Of a stretch of 42,672 nt of DNA, positions 22,989-31,816 are shown in pieces. The stretch spans positions 1-42,672 of the forward strand of contig CAZBTJ010000035.1 in assembly GCA_964494325.1 (NCBI GenBank), in the 5' to 3' direction. The stretch comes from JAIPFM01 sp964494325 (GTDB lineage: Bacteria; Planctomycetota; Phycisphaerae; Sedimentisphaerales; Anaerobacaceae). The notes below the pieces were generated by a model. That model was given only the letters and a program-made list of their open reading frames with translations, searched no databases and was not told where the DNA came from. Numbering within the stretch: position 1 is the first letter of the stretch; every line of letters begins with the position of its first letter. A program made the translations under genes and the position numbers.

Positions 22989-25667
22989 CTAAGACTTTGA
23001 GGCATAACAAGAATTGCCATAAGCCCCAAGGTTCGGGCAATTCCCGTTGGAATTTGGTTCAACTTGACATTCCAGTTCCGGATCACCCGCATCAATACAA
23101 GGACTGGTTTGGGTATCCAGTTGCCACTGCTGGCTGAACGCATCCCAATGACCACATTCAGACTTCAAATGATAGTCCTCATTTTCAAGGTCAACAAACA
23201 AGGGATCAGCACTAAAATTGCCTTGTCCTTTCCATACACCGCTCCAATCCTGGATACAGCAATAGTGTGTCACAGGTTTTGATCCTGCATCATGCTGCAG
23301 TTGCGCAGATTCATTTTGTCCCTGCGCATCCCGGTTACCCCAGACAATACAATGGGTCAAGGTAGGTGCTCCAGCCCAGCTGTAAATACCCCCTGCCTTG
23401 TTTTCAGCCACATTGTTTGCCAATGTACATTGAATCAAGATTGGGTCGCACGCATAATCACAATTGGCCATGGCCCCGCCATGGATTCCACTGGAGTTCT
23501 CAGAAAACATGCAGTGGGTAAAACGAGGACTACTGTGTTGATCGTTTAAAACAGCACCGCCCAAATCCTCTGACGCATTGCTTGAAAATGTGGTTGCCCG
23601 GATGTCTGGACGACTCAAAAGCAATCCCATAGCACCGCCTTGATAGGCATGATTGCCCTCAAACACACAATTCTTGATCACAAAATCGCCGTAGACAGCA
23701 AAAAGACCAGCCCCCATATCGTCCGGTGCGTATCCAGCAGTCACCCTTGCACCATCCAGAATGGTGTTCTCATCCGTATAGCTAGCGGTCACCACATGAA
23801 CACTATTGTCACTAAACCTGTCAACATCTTGAGCCTTATCGTTGCCTAACAAATCGCCACTCAGAACCGTCACATAGGCCTGAACATCCCGCTCACCGCC
23901 ACCTGCAGGATAGCCCCCTTCAATGGCAACGCCTTTCTGAAGGGCAAACGTGCCCTGCGTATTGCCGGTGCCTTGATCAGGCAGATAAATGCCTTCGGCC
24001 ACCAGGATCTTGTCACCATAGACAGTGCGGGCCAAGGCGTCCTGAAGATCATTGAAAGCATCGTTCCATGAAGACCCGTCATTGCTACCTGCAGCAGACA
24101 GATCGACATAATACGTCGCTGGTGTTGAGCCAAGGCTGTAGACAAATTTTTGAGGATGAATGATCTGGACCAAATCCGCATGATCATAAGAAGACCCCAG
24201 CAAAGCGTCTACCATCTGATCCCCTGGCAAATTGGGCGCGACCTGCCATCCCAAAGCCAACACACCTGCCGCATACGGTGTTGTCCACCCACTATCATGT
24301 CGTCCATGGTACTGATACGTTGACACCCCTGGCTTGTATTGCTCAGCCACTGTCCTCTGACTGGTTGGCACCAGTAAATGGGCATCACTATAACGTCCCT
24401 CCACATCAGGATAACCAGGCGTACAGCATTCCAAACGATCCGGCTCGGACAAATCATACGAACACGCATCAAAAAGACGCCGATGCGTGGTCGTGTCCAG
24501 CACAAGAATGCCAGCTTCTTCGGCCGCGACACAGGCCTTTCGCCAGTTCATATGAGCCGTCATTGGCGATGGATGGCCCTCTTCTCCCGGTACAGCAGCC
24601 ACTGCCACAACACGAATTTTTTTCGACTCTGACAAGACCTCATTCTTTCGAATGATCCAATGCAACGACCTCGCATAATCCACTTCATAAACACCCTCTC
24701 GACAGGCTGCATAATATAGGCTGGCATGAGGGGCTGTTCCAATCGTTTCTCCTACCAGAAGACTCACAATTCCCGCCCCCTTGTCATTGTGGGCACGGAC
24801 ATACAATGGATTATGATATTCAGCAATTTTGCCTGCATATTCTGCGTGATCAAGCCACAAAGCCTCTCCAATTAAACCCACGGACACACCCTGCCCAGTG
24901 AGACCTTTGTCATGCAGACGCCGCACACCCAAACCAGGCGTTTTTGCCGCTTCCATGGTGTCTTGCGCTTGTGCTTTGACCGCTGGCGCCCATGTGGTGT
25001 TCGAATTGTACGTGAGCGATAATAGATCGTCGTTTTCGAGATTGTCAATAGAAACAAGATCCAACCAGCGAACATCTTGATACGAAATCACATCATCAAG
25101 AACACCAGCCCCAAAAAAGCACCCATAATCACTTCGGGTCAGGTGGATGGCACTCACACGATAATTGCAGAAATAGAATCGCACGTTCTTTTCAGGACAG
25201 TAGTAGTAACAGTCGCCCTGTAATCCGCCAATATCTCGGTAAAATACGCCGCCCATCCCACCATTTGGCTGCCCTTCAACAAAAGAATCGGGTGAACCGA
25301 CTTCTGAAAACACATCATCCAGACTTGACCCTATCACCACTGAATCTTGCCAGGCATACCCAAGATTGGCCGATTGAATTCGCAGCTCCAGAACCCAGGA
25401 ATAATTCATACGGACAAAAAACTGATTGCCATAATGCAGGCAATAGTCCTGAGTCACAGAACCGGCACTCGGCGCAATTTTTTGACTCCCCCAACTGCCA
25501 GTTACAGGGGCGCCAAATGCCGCTTGCACAGATTCAAGCGTGCCCTGATCAATATCAAACTCATTGATAGACTGAACCACATTGGCAGAACTTGCCCCAG
25601 CAATAAGCAAGATGATAATCACCAAATGAGCGCGCACTCTCCCCGCTCTTCTTCCACATTTTAGCAT
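22989..25667 (-). CDS. Secreted protein: degenerate subtilase-like domain plus right-handed beta-helix
   Basis: This 892-aa protein starts at ATG 25667 after GGAAGGAAAGAG, with a signal peptide (residues 1-28). Residues about 29-240 are an unassigned domain. Residues about 250-530 have an S8 subtilase-like layout: LTGQGVSVGLIGEALWLDH, NDKGAGIVSLLVGETIGTAPHASLYYA, and HDSGWTTPYAAGVLALGW. By eye the catalytic Asp, His and Ser are all replaced, so it is probably a non-catalytic subtilase fold. Residues about 545-890 begin YYVDLSAAGSNDGSSWNDAF and form a pectin-lyase-like beta-helix of the chlamydial-polymorphic/planctomycete type, ending CIDAGDPE...NLGAYGN. It is likely extracellular, binding or acting on polysaccharide. 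Confidence 0.8.
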   Translation of the reverse strand: MLKCGRRAGRVRAHLVIIILLIAGASSANVVQSINEFDIDQGTLESVQAAFGAPVTGSWGSQKIAPSAGSVTQDYCLHYGNQFFVRMNYSWVLELRIQSANLGYAWQDSVVIGSSLDDVFSEVGSPDSFVEGQPNGGMGGVFYRDIGGLQGDCYYYCPEKNVRFYFCNYRVSAIHLTRSDYGCFFGAGVLDDVISYQDVRWLDLVSIDNLENDDLLSLTYNSNTTWAPAVKAQAQDTMEAAKTPGLGVRRLHDKGLTGQGVSVGLIGEALWLDHAEYAGKIAEYHNPLYVRAHNDKGAGIVSLLVGETIGTAPHASLYYAACREGVYEVDYARSLHWIIRKNEVLSESKKIRVVAVAAVPGEEGHPSPMTAHMNWRKACVAAEEAGILVLDTTTHRRLFDACSYDLSEPDRLECCTPGYPDVEGRYSDAHLLVPTSQRTVAEQYKPGVSTYQYHGRHDSGWTTPYAAGVLALGWQVAPNLPGDQMVDALLGSSYDHADLVQIIHPQKFVYSLGSTPATYYVDLSAAGSNDGSSWNDAFNDLQDALARTVYGDKILVAEGIYLPDQGTGNTQGTFALQKGVAIEGGYPAGGGERDVQAYVTVLSGDLLGNDKAQDVDRFSDNSVHVVTASYTDENTILDGARVTAGYAPDDMGAGLFAVYGDFVIKNCVFEGNHAYQGGAMGLLLSRPDIRATTFSSNASEDLGGAVLNDQHSSPRFTHCMFSENSSGIHGGAMANCDYACDPILIQCTLANNVAENKAGGIYSWAGAPTLTHCIVWGNRDAQGQNESAQLQHDAGSKPVTHYCCIQDWSGVWKGQGNFSADPLFVDLENEDYHLKSECGHWDAFSQQWQLDTQTSPCIDAGDPELECQVEPNSNGNCPNLGAYGNSCYASKS

Positions 25668-25988
25668 GACTCTTTCCTTCCCTTTTTAAATAATCTCCGT
25701 TATTTGACCTGCGACAATTCATCTGCCTGGGGCCAGACAAACATAAATTGGTCGCAGATACTCCTCTGAAGATTCCGATTCTTTCTAAAAGTACTATGAT
25801 ATATGACGAAAATAGCCGCGAGTTGTTACATTTTTTCTAATTTTTTCTTTTAATTGTTAACTTCAATTCTTTTTTGTCGCAATTAGCCTGTCATTGAAAT
25901 GAGTTGACAACTCCCCTTTTGCCCCCTAATGTGGTCAGACTTTGAGGTAGCTCTGATAATTACTTAGCACTTTTTGGCTGGAATTTAA
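25668..25988. other. Divergent intergenic region, AT-rich
   Basis: About 320 bases lie between two divergent genes. The centre (about 25820-25880) is very AT-rich with T-runs. TTGACA at 25904-25909 followed by TAATGT at 25927-25932 (17-base spacer) is a plausible promoter for the DUF368 operon. Nothing else was seen. Confidence 0.5.
25904..25932 (+). promoter_or_regulatory. Putative promoter of DUF368-ispE-spoVG operon
   Basis: A perfect TTGACA at 25904-25909, a 17-base spacer and TAATGT at 25927-25932 would give a leader of about 50 bases before ATG 25989. The -10 is weak (half of the consensus positions). Confidence 0.4.
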
Positions 25989-26945
25989 ATGGACAACACC
26001 CTAAAAACACACATCAGCACACTAATAAAGGGCATGGGGATTGGCACCGCAAATGTCATTCCAGGTGTCTCCGGTGCTACAATCGCAATCATCACAGGTG
26101 TCTTTGAACGTCTAATCAATGCTGTAAAAAGCTTTGACATGACGGCAGCCAAACATCTGTTCTCTGGCCGCTTCAAAGAATTTGCCAAACACACGGATCT
26201 AAGATTTCTTGGCCCCCTTATGATTGGTGTGCTGGTGGCGATCATCTCACTGGCTAAATTACTAGAATACCTGTTTTCAGATTACCCTGTCTACATCTGG
26301 GCCTACTTCTTTGGCTTGATTTTACCTTCGGTATACTATGTTGGCAAAACCGTGGCGAAGTGGACCCCCACGAATATCATGCTGGGCATTGCAGGCACTG
26401 CTTTTGCGGTTTCTTTGACATTTCTAAACTCAGCGGTTGAAAACAGCCACCCACTGTATGTGTTCTTGTGTGGCATGGTGGCAATTTGCAGTATGATCTT
26501 GCCTGGCGTTTCAGGGTCGTTCATGTTAATCCTCATGGGCAATTACAAACTCATTGTAATGGAAGCCATTAATCAGAGAGACATGGTCTTATTGCTGCCA
26601 TTCTTGGCAGGTTGCTGCATTGGCCTAGTCGCGTTTTCGCACCTGCTGTCCTGGATTCTAAAGCGTTTTAGAAACCAGACCATTGCCACATTGACAGGCT
26701 TTGTATTGGGGTCTTTGGCCACCATATGGCCTTGGAAAACCCCCATATACATGCTGGATGAATTGAACAACCGCATACTCAAAGACGGTGACTATGTCAT
26801 TTCTGGCTACCAAAGTTTCATCCCAAATAGCGTCTCCTCAGAAGTAATCATTGCCTGGGCATTCATTGGCCTGGGCATTGCAAGCATATGGATAACGGAG
26901 CATGTGGCCAGTAAATCGAATCCTTCAGAAGTGTCATCTTTATGA
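25989..26945 (+). CDS. DUF368 protein, polyprenyl-phosphate transporter (PopT-type)
   Basis: This 318-aa membrane protein has about 8-9 TM helices in two inverted halves. Each half carries the family signature: GTANVIPGVSGATIAIITG near the N-terminus and SMILPGVSGSFMLILMGNY in the middle. DUF368 members (PopT) were recently identified as flippases that recycle undecaprenyl phosphate across the cytoplasmic membrane for cell-wall synthesis. The stop overlaps the ispE start as ATGA, so the two are translationally coupled. That pairing fits the job: ispE makes isoprenoid precursor from which the lipid carrier is built. Confidence 0.9.
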   Translation: MDNTLKTHISTLIKGMGIGTANVIPGVSGATIAIITGVFERLINAVKSFDMTAAKHLFSGRFKEFAKHTDLRFLGPLMIGVLVAIISLAKLLEYLFSDYPVYIWAYFFGLILPSVYYVGKTVAKWTPTNIMLGIAGTAFAVSLTFLNSAVENSHPLYVFLCGMVAICSMILPGVSGSFMLILMGNYKLIVMEAINQRDMVLLLPFLAGCCIGLVAFSHLLSWILKRFRNQTIATLTGFVLGSLATIWPWKTPIYMLDELNNRILKDGDYVISGYQSFIPNSVSSEVIIAWAFIGLGIASIWITEHVASKSNPSEVSSL

Positions 26946-27847
26946 CACCAATATCTCAAATCGAAACCACCGACCAAGGCCTGTTTATACGTGCCCCAGC
27001 CAAGATTAACCTCAGTCTCCTTATTGCCGGAAAACGTGACGATGGATTCCACAATATTGAAACCATCATGGCCAAGGTGGATTATTTTGATAAACTGTTG
27101 ATCAGTGAATCTATCACGCCTGGCATTCATCTAACATGCCAGGGGCCACATTGGGCGCCTGACGGACCTGAAAACCTGGTCTACAAAGCCGCCAAACTCT
27201 TGTGTGACTATTGCAGCCTCAACCCATCGCTAGAAATAGCACTAGTCAAAAATATTCCTGCCGGCACAGGCCTCGGTTCAGGGAGCAGTGATGCTGCAGC
27301 TACGCTAATCGGAATTAATCATCTACTTAAACTGGAACTACCCAGAGAAATATTGGGCAACCTGGCAGCACAGCTCGGAAGTGATGTCTCATTCTTTATT
27401 TATGGTCCCTTGTCTTATTGCACAGGAAAGGGCGAATTAATAGAAGAGCTGCACACATTTTTTGATTTCACCGCCATACTCATCCTCCCAAACATAAGTG
27501 TTTCAACACCAGAGGTTTATAAAGTCTACTTGCACAATCATGATATTTACACGCAGCTTCATCAGGAAATTAATGGTTACATTAAAGAAAACAGAATTGC
27601 TTTTGTTGCAAAAATGTGCGCAAATATGCTTTCAAATGGTTGCTTTGGCTTGGAAAGAGGCTTGGCCAAAGCCAAAACAAGAATCGAAGGTAGAGGTATC
27701 GGAACGGTATGTTTAAGTGGCAGTGGGTCGGCCATGTATTGCATTGTTGATTCCACCGCAGACCAACATCAATTGGACTCTCTTCAGGATGTAATTCTTC
27801 AGGAAACGGGTTATTGTAGTGTAATCATACGCAACATTCGATGGTGA
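26942..27847 (+). CDS. ispE: 4-(cytidine 5'-diphospho)-2-C-methyl-D-erythritol kinase IspE
   Basis: This 301-aa cytoplasmic GHMP kinase phosphorylates CDP-methylerythritol in the non-mevalonate (MEP) pathway to IPP and DMAPP. Motifs: APAKINLSLLIAGKRDDGFH (motif 1), PAGTGLGSGSSDAAATL (ATP-binding motif 2), GSDVSFFI and LSGSGSAMYCIV (motif 3). Length fits. It shares four bases with the DUF368 gene and is followed after 19 bases by spoVG. An ispE-spoVG neighbourhood is widespread in bacteria; the DUF368 gene in front of it is the notable addition here. Confidence 0.96.
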   Translation: MTPISQIETTDQGLFIRAPAKINLSLLIAGKRDDGFHNIETIMAKVDYFDKLLISESITPGIHLTCQGPHWAPDGPENLVYKAAKLLCDYCSLNPSLEIALVKNIPAGTGLGSGSSDAAATLIGINHLLKLELPREILGNLAAQLGSDVSFFIYGPLSYCTGKGELIEELHTFFDFTAILILPNISVSTPEVYKVYLHNHDIYTQLHQEINGYIKENRIAFVAKMCANMLSNGCFGLERGLAKAKTRIEGRGIGTVCLSGSGSAMYCIVDSTADQHQLDSLQDVILQETGYCSVIIRNIRW

Positions 27848-27866
27848 GCATTTTGAGGGCGGTACT

Positions 27867-28289
27867 ATGGAGATCAGTGAGGTCAGAGTCAAGCTGGTTG
27901 AGAACAAGAATGACCGACTTAAAGCGTTCTGTTCTGTGACGCTGGACAACGAATTTGTCATTCGGGATATCAAAATCATCGAAGGGGGTGGCGGCTTTTT
28001 TGTGGCCATGCCATCCAGAAAAATGAGTGATCATTGTGAAAACTGTGGTTCAAAGAACCATTTGAGGGCACGATACTGCAATAGATGTGGCCAAGCATTG
28101 GAGGACAACCGTGCCAAGAAAGACTTCAAAGGCAGAACCAAACTTCATGCAGATATTGCCCATCCTATCAACGCAGTATGCAGGCAACGTCTCCAACAAA
28201 GCGTAGTCCAGGCATTTCAAAAGGAAGTACTACTTTCTAAGCAGCCTGATTACCATCCCGTTGAAATGGATATTGAAGAGGATTACTGA
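27867..28289 (+). CDS. spoVG: SpoVG-family regulator with inserted zinc ribbon
   Basis: This 140-aa protein is a SpoVG homologue; the family binds nucleic acid and influences septation and virulence-type regulation in Firmicutes. The N-terminal half (EISEVRVKLVENKNDRLKAF, FVIRDIKIIEGGGGFFVAMPSRK) is canonical. Between MPSRK and DIAHPINAVCRQRLQ the usual short loop is replaced by about 45 residues holding two Cys pairs, C-x2-C (CENC) and C-x2-C (CNRC), a zinc ribbon. The C-terminus is longer than in B. subtilis (about 97 aa). It is preceded by GAGGGCGG and ends the operon with DUF368 and ispE. Presumably it is a DNA/RNA-binding regulator. Confidence 0.9.
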   Translation: MEISEVRVKLVENKNDRLKAFCSVTLDNEFVIRDIKIIEGGGGFFVAMPSRKMSDHCENCGSKNHLRARYCNRCGQALEDNRAKKDFKGRTKLHADIAHPINAVCRQRLQQSVVQAFQKEVLLSKQPDYHPVEMDIEEDY

Positions 28290-28376
28290 TCGCCCCACAC
28301 CTTAAGTGGTTTTCATAATCGTGCTGAAAGCCACAGTCTTGCCCTGACAATTTCGCTTGATGTAAACCCGCGAGAG

Positions 28377-28658
28377 TCAGGACATTAAATCGTCCAAAAC
28401 ACGATCCAAGGCATCGTCGAGTCTATCTGATACATCGTATGTCCCGTCTGTAATCTGACGTCGCATATTCAGCACCTTGCCCTTTCTAATCTCAGGCAAC
28501 GTACTAATTCTCTTAAGCACTCGACCTATTGGCGTCGCATTAATATTCTCTAAAATGGCTTCCATCACTTCGTCGCCATCGTGTGTAAAGGCACAATCAA
28601 TACATTCACCCATCACGCTCGACATACTGTATTTCTCGTTAAATTGAGTTTCGGGCAT
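28377..28658 (-). CDS. FlgM-like small protein
   Basis: I start at ATG 28658 (93 aa); a TTG nine bases upstream is possible. The C-terminal half (LPEIRKGKVLNMRRQITDGTYDVSDRLDDALDRVLDDLMS) resembles the sigma-binding C-terminal helices of FlgM anti-sigma-28 factors: 'vR.ekV..lr..I..GtY.v...' followed by amphipathic helices. The N-terminal half is acidic with two Cys (GECIDCAF). No flagellar genes or rpoF-like sigma factor are in the window. It may be an anti-sigma-like regulator or an unrelated helical protein of the same pattern. It is convergent with the spoVG operon. Confidence 0.55.
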   Translation of the reverse strand: MPETQFNEKYSMSSVMGECIDCAFTHDGDEVMEAILENINATPIGRVLKRISTLPEIRKGKVLNMRRQITDGTYDVSDRLDDALDRVLDDLMS

Positions 28659-29165
28659 TTCTTCCAACCTTGCCTACCTTTTTGTCCAGAGGCTAATCAT
28701 CCTCGATTTTCTTCTGGCCACATACAATATTTAGTATATCCCTTGATAACCCTGTCAAAGGCCTGAATCACTAGTGATATCGACCGTCAAATGAAGATAT
28801 CTTTAAACAATCACCATTTTAAGAATGGACTTTTGAAAAAAACTTATTCTCAGCCAATACAGGCGTTTTAGTTTATTTTGAGCGTTAAACCGTGTTTTTA
28901 TAAGACATTGCAGGAATGGCATAAAAGCGTTAATGCCCATAAGTGTAATTAGGACAATTAAGCGATATACAACATATAGTGGTATGCTGGAGGCCCCAAT
29001 AATATGGATCATTACACTACTAACAGTAACCAAAACTTGGATAACATGCGTTTTTCAGCAAATTTCGGTTTGTCCTCCATTTCAAACCACACCATATAAC
29101 TTCAAGGACCATAAAATGAATTGCAGAGTTGTAGTCCTCATTGGCTTGTGTATAATCTTCAAACT
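28659..29165. other. Intergenic region before mutS
   Basis: About 500 AT-rich bases carry no supported gene. Frames at 28803-29033 (minus) and 28933-29169 (plus) have no ribosome-binding site and biased composition, so I consider them noise. The last bases contain the TATAAT box of mutS. Confidence 0.5.
29151..29156 (+). promoter_or_regulatory. TATAAT box 9 bases before mutS start
   Basis: A perfect -10 hexamer lies at 29151-29156 and the mutS ATG at 29166, so transcription should start within a few bases of the start codon. There is no Shine-Dalgarno sequence, consistent with a leaderless or nearly leaderless mRNA. No clear -35 was found. Confidence 0.5.
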
Positions 29166-31805
29166 ATGATCAAAAAACCAGAGAAAATAACACCTGCCAT
29201 GAAGCAGTTCTTCCATTTTAAGGAAAAACACCCGGATTCGATTCTCTTCTTCAGAATGGGCGATTTTTATGAAACCTTTTATGAGGACGCCAAAACCTGC
29301 GCCCGAGTTCTCGGGATCACACTCACCAGCCGGGGTAAAACAGGCAACAATCCAGTCCCATTGGCAGGTGTGCCCTTCCATGCCGTAGATGGATATCTTA
29401 AGAAGATGATCCAGGCTGGCTTCAAAGTTGCTGTGTGCGAACAGGTTGAGAATCCCAAAACTGCCAAGGGTGTGGTCAAACGGGACGTGGTACGCATCGT
29501 CACACCCGGCACACTGACAGATGACATGCTCCTGGAAGCTAAGGAAGACAACTTCTTATGCGCTATCAGTTTAGGCATCCAAGATAATGCCTGTATCAGT
29601 TGGGTAGACGTCTCCACAGGCCACTTTTTTGTACAGCAGCTCCCTGAATCCCATTTGATCAACGAACTGACACGTCTCAATCCCAAAGAGTGCCTCGTGG
29701 CAGATTCCAGAGGCGAACTCTTTGAATCAGAACTCAAGAAACTCACAGTCACCATCCAGCAGCAGACTCAAGCGGTGATTACAGAACGCCCAGGGTGGTA
29801 TTTTGACCCCTATCAAGCCAGGCAAAGACTACTCAAACACTTTGGCACAAATACCTTGGAAGGCTTTGGCATTACAGAACAGAACAATGACCTTGTGATC
29901 CCCTCCGGCGCAGTCATTGAATATCTGAATGAAACACAAAAAACCGCCTTAGGCCACATTCAAAGCCTGCGCGTGATTAAACGCAGAAACTTCCTGCAAA
30001 TTGACCCGACAAGCCTGCGAAGCCTGGAAATCCTTCAAACGATCCGAAGTGAAGCCCGTCAGGGATCCCTGCTCCACAACCTGGATGCCACGCAGACCGG
30101 TATGGGCGGTCGCATGTTTAGATATTGGCTGTGTATGCCCTTGTGTGATGTAGAGACCATCGCCCGTAGACAAGATTGCATTGAAGAACTCAAAGATCAT
30201 TCAGATGCCTTGAAGCAAATGCGTGAATGCCTCTCCGGGATCTCAGATACAGAACGTATTGCCGCGAGAGTTAGCACATTGCGCTGTTCCCCCAGAGACC
30301 TCCTGGCCCTGGCCAACACACTGGGAAAAATACCCCTATTGAGACAACTCACAGAAAGAGGCCAGAGCGACCGGCTCAAAGAACTGGCTCAGCAATGTGA
30401 CAGCATGGACGAGCTGACAGACACCTTGAATTCTGCGATTGATCCAGACTGCCCTGCCCACATGCGAGACGGTGGCGTCATTCGCACAGGATTCTCTGAA
30501 AAGCTCGATCACCTCCGCTCCATTGGCAAGGATGGCCAATCCTGGCTGGCCACCTATCAGAAAGAACAATTGGAATTAACCAACATTCCAAATCTCAAGG
30601 TGGGTTTTAATCGAGTTTTTGGCTTCTATATAGAGATCAGCCGCGCCTATTCGGAGAAAGTGCCAGCTCATTATATTCGCAAACAAACCATTAAGAATGC
30701 AGAACGCTACATCACTGACGAACTCAAGACATATGAAGTGGAAGTCCTGGGTGCCGAAGAAAAGGCCCTGGACCTGGAAGTGCGACTTTTTGAAGACCTC
30801 CGCAAGAAAACCGCCGAGTACGTAGAACGACTCCAAAAACTCGCAGACACTGTAGCACAGCTGGATTGTCTGTGCAGCCTGGCTCACATTGCCTACAAAC
30901 GCCACTACATCAGGCCCCTAGTCAACAGCAGTACAGAATTACTCATCACAGAAGGCAAACATCCTGTGCTCGCTGAAATGCTGGGCTCTGAATTTGTGCC
31001 CAATAACGTAGATCTTGGAAGAAAAGATGGCGACATTGCCGTGATTACAGGCCCCAATATGAGTGGTAAAAGCACCTATATTCGGCAAACCGCCCTGCTT
31101 GTGCTCATGGCTCAGACCGGATCATTTATCCCTGCCTCTGAAGCCACCATCGGCCTAGTGGACCGCATCTTTACTCGCGTGGGCGCCTCTGATGAACTGG
31201 TACGCGGCCAATCCACCTTCATGGTAGAAATGACCGAAACAGCCAACATCATGAACAACGCCACAGACAAATCGCTGGTCATCCTGGATGAAATTGGCCG
31301 TGGCACCAGCACCTACGACGGCCTGTCTCTGGCATGGGCCATCACAGAGTACATTGCCAATCAGATTCAGTGTAGAACCCTGTTTGCCACCCATTATCAC
31401 GAACTCACAGAGTTGTCGGAACTCTTCAAGAACATCAAGAACTGCAACGTGGCCGTCCGTGAATGGGCCGATGAAGTGGTGTTCCTCCACCAGATCCTAC
31501 CTGGCGGTACAGACAAAAGCTATGGTATCCATGTAGCGAAACTCGCAGGCCTGCCCCAACCCATTCTGTCCCGCTCCAAAGAAATTCTCCAGGACCTGGA
31601 GGCCACCTTCCAAAAGGAAGCAGCAGGTGAACACCTTGCCAAACACAAAACCAAGGAACCGGACCAGGACACGCTGTTTGTCAAACGCCACAAAACAGTG
31701 CTGGACCGTCTCGCCTCCATGGACATCAACCACCTCACCCCCCTGCAAGCCATGAACCTCTTAAACGAGATAAAAACTGAGATCCAACAGACCACCAGTC
31801 TATAG
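29166..31805 (+). CDS. mutS: DNA mismatch repair protein MutS
   Basis: This 879-aa MutS1-type protein recognises base mismatches and small loops and recruits MutL. The start ATG 29166 (MIKKPEKITPAMKQFFHFKE) is chosen because the mismatch-recognition motif FFRMGDFYETFYEDA follows at the normal distance; the upstream extension is spurious. Core, clamp and ATPase domains are complete: Walker A GPNMSGKST, Walker B LVILDEIGRGTSTYDG and the ATPase H-containing TLFATHYHELTEL. The C-terminal dimerisation helices are present. It is a single-gene unit apparently translated from a leaderless transcript. Confidence 0.97.
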   Translation: MIKKPEKITPAMKQFFHFKEKHPDSILFFRMGDFYETFYEDAKTCARVLGITLTSRGKTGNNPVPLAGVPFHAVDGYLKKMIQAGFKVAVCEQVENPKTAKGVVKRDVVRIVTPGTLTDDMLLEAKEDNFLCAISLGIQDNACISWVDVSTGHFFVQQLPESHLINELTRLNPKECLVADSRGELFESELKKLTVTIQQQTQAVITERPGWYFDPYQARQRLLKHFGTNTLEGFGITEQNNDLVIPSGAVIEYLNETQKTALGHIQSLRVIKRRNFLQIDPTSLRSLEILQTIRSEARQGSLLHNLDATQTGMGGRMFRYWLCMPLCDVETIARRQDCIEELKDHSDALKQMRECLSGISDTERIAARVSTLRCSPRDLLALANTLGKIPLLRQLTERGQSDRLKELAQQCDSMDELTDTLNSAIDPDCPAHMRDGGVIRTGFSEKLDHLRSIGKDGQSWLATYQKEQLELTNIPNLKVGFNRVFGFYIEISRAYSEKVPAHYIRKQTIKNAERYITDELKTYEVEVLGAEEKALDLEVRLFEDLRKKTAEYVERLQKLADTVAQLDCLCSLAHIAYKRHYIRPLVNSSTELLITEGKHPVLAEMLGSEFVPNNVDLGRKDGDIAVITGPNMSGKSTYIRQTALLVLMAQTGSFIPASEATIGLVDRIFTRVGASDELVRGQSTFMVEMTETANIMNNATDKSLVILDEIGRGTSTYDGLSLAWAITEYIANQIQCRTLFATHYHELTELSELFKNIKNCNVAVREWADEVVFLHQILPGGTDKSYGIHVAKLAGLPQPILSRSKEILQDLEATFQKEAAGEHLAKHKTKEPDQDTLFVKRHKTVLDRLASMDINHLTPLQAMNLLNEIKTEIQQTTSL

Positions 31806-31816
31806 AGAAGTCTGGT

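Noticed and set aside
28803..29033. 76-aa hydrophobic minus-strand ORF
   Set aside because: AT-rich spacer, no start context, no plausible neighbour; apparent hydrophobicity follows from base composition.
29121..29165. Upstream start for mutS
   Set aside because: The 15 extra residues are unlike MutS, the region contains the TATAAT box, and the family N-terminus begins at 29166.
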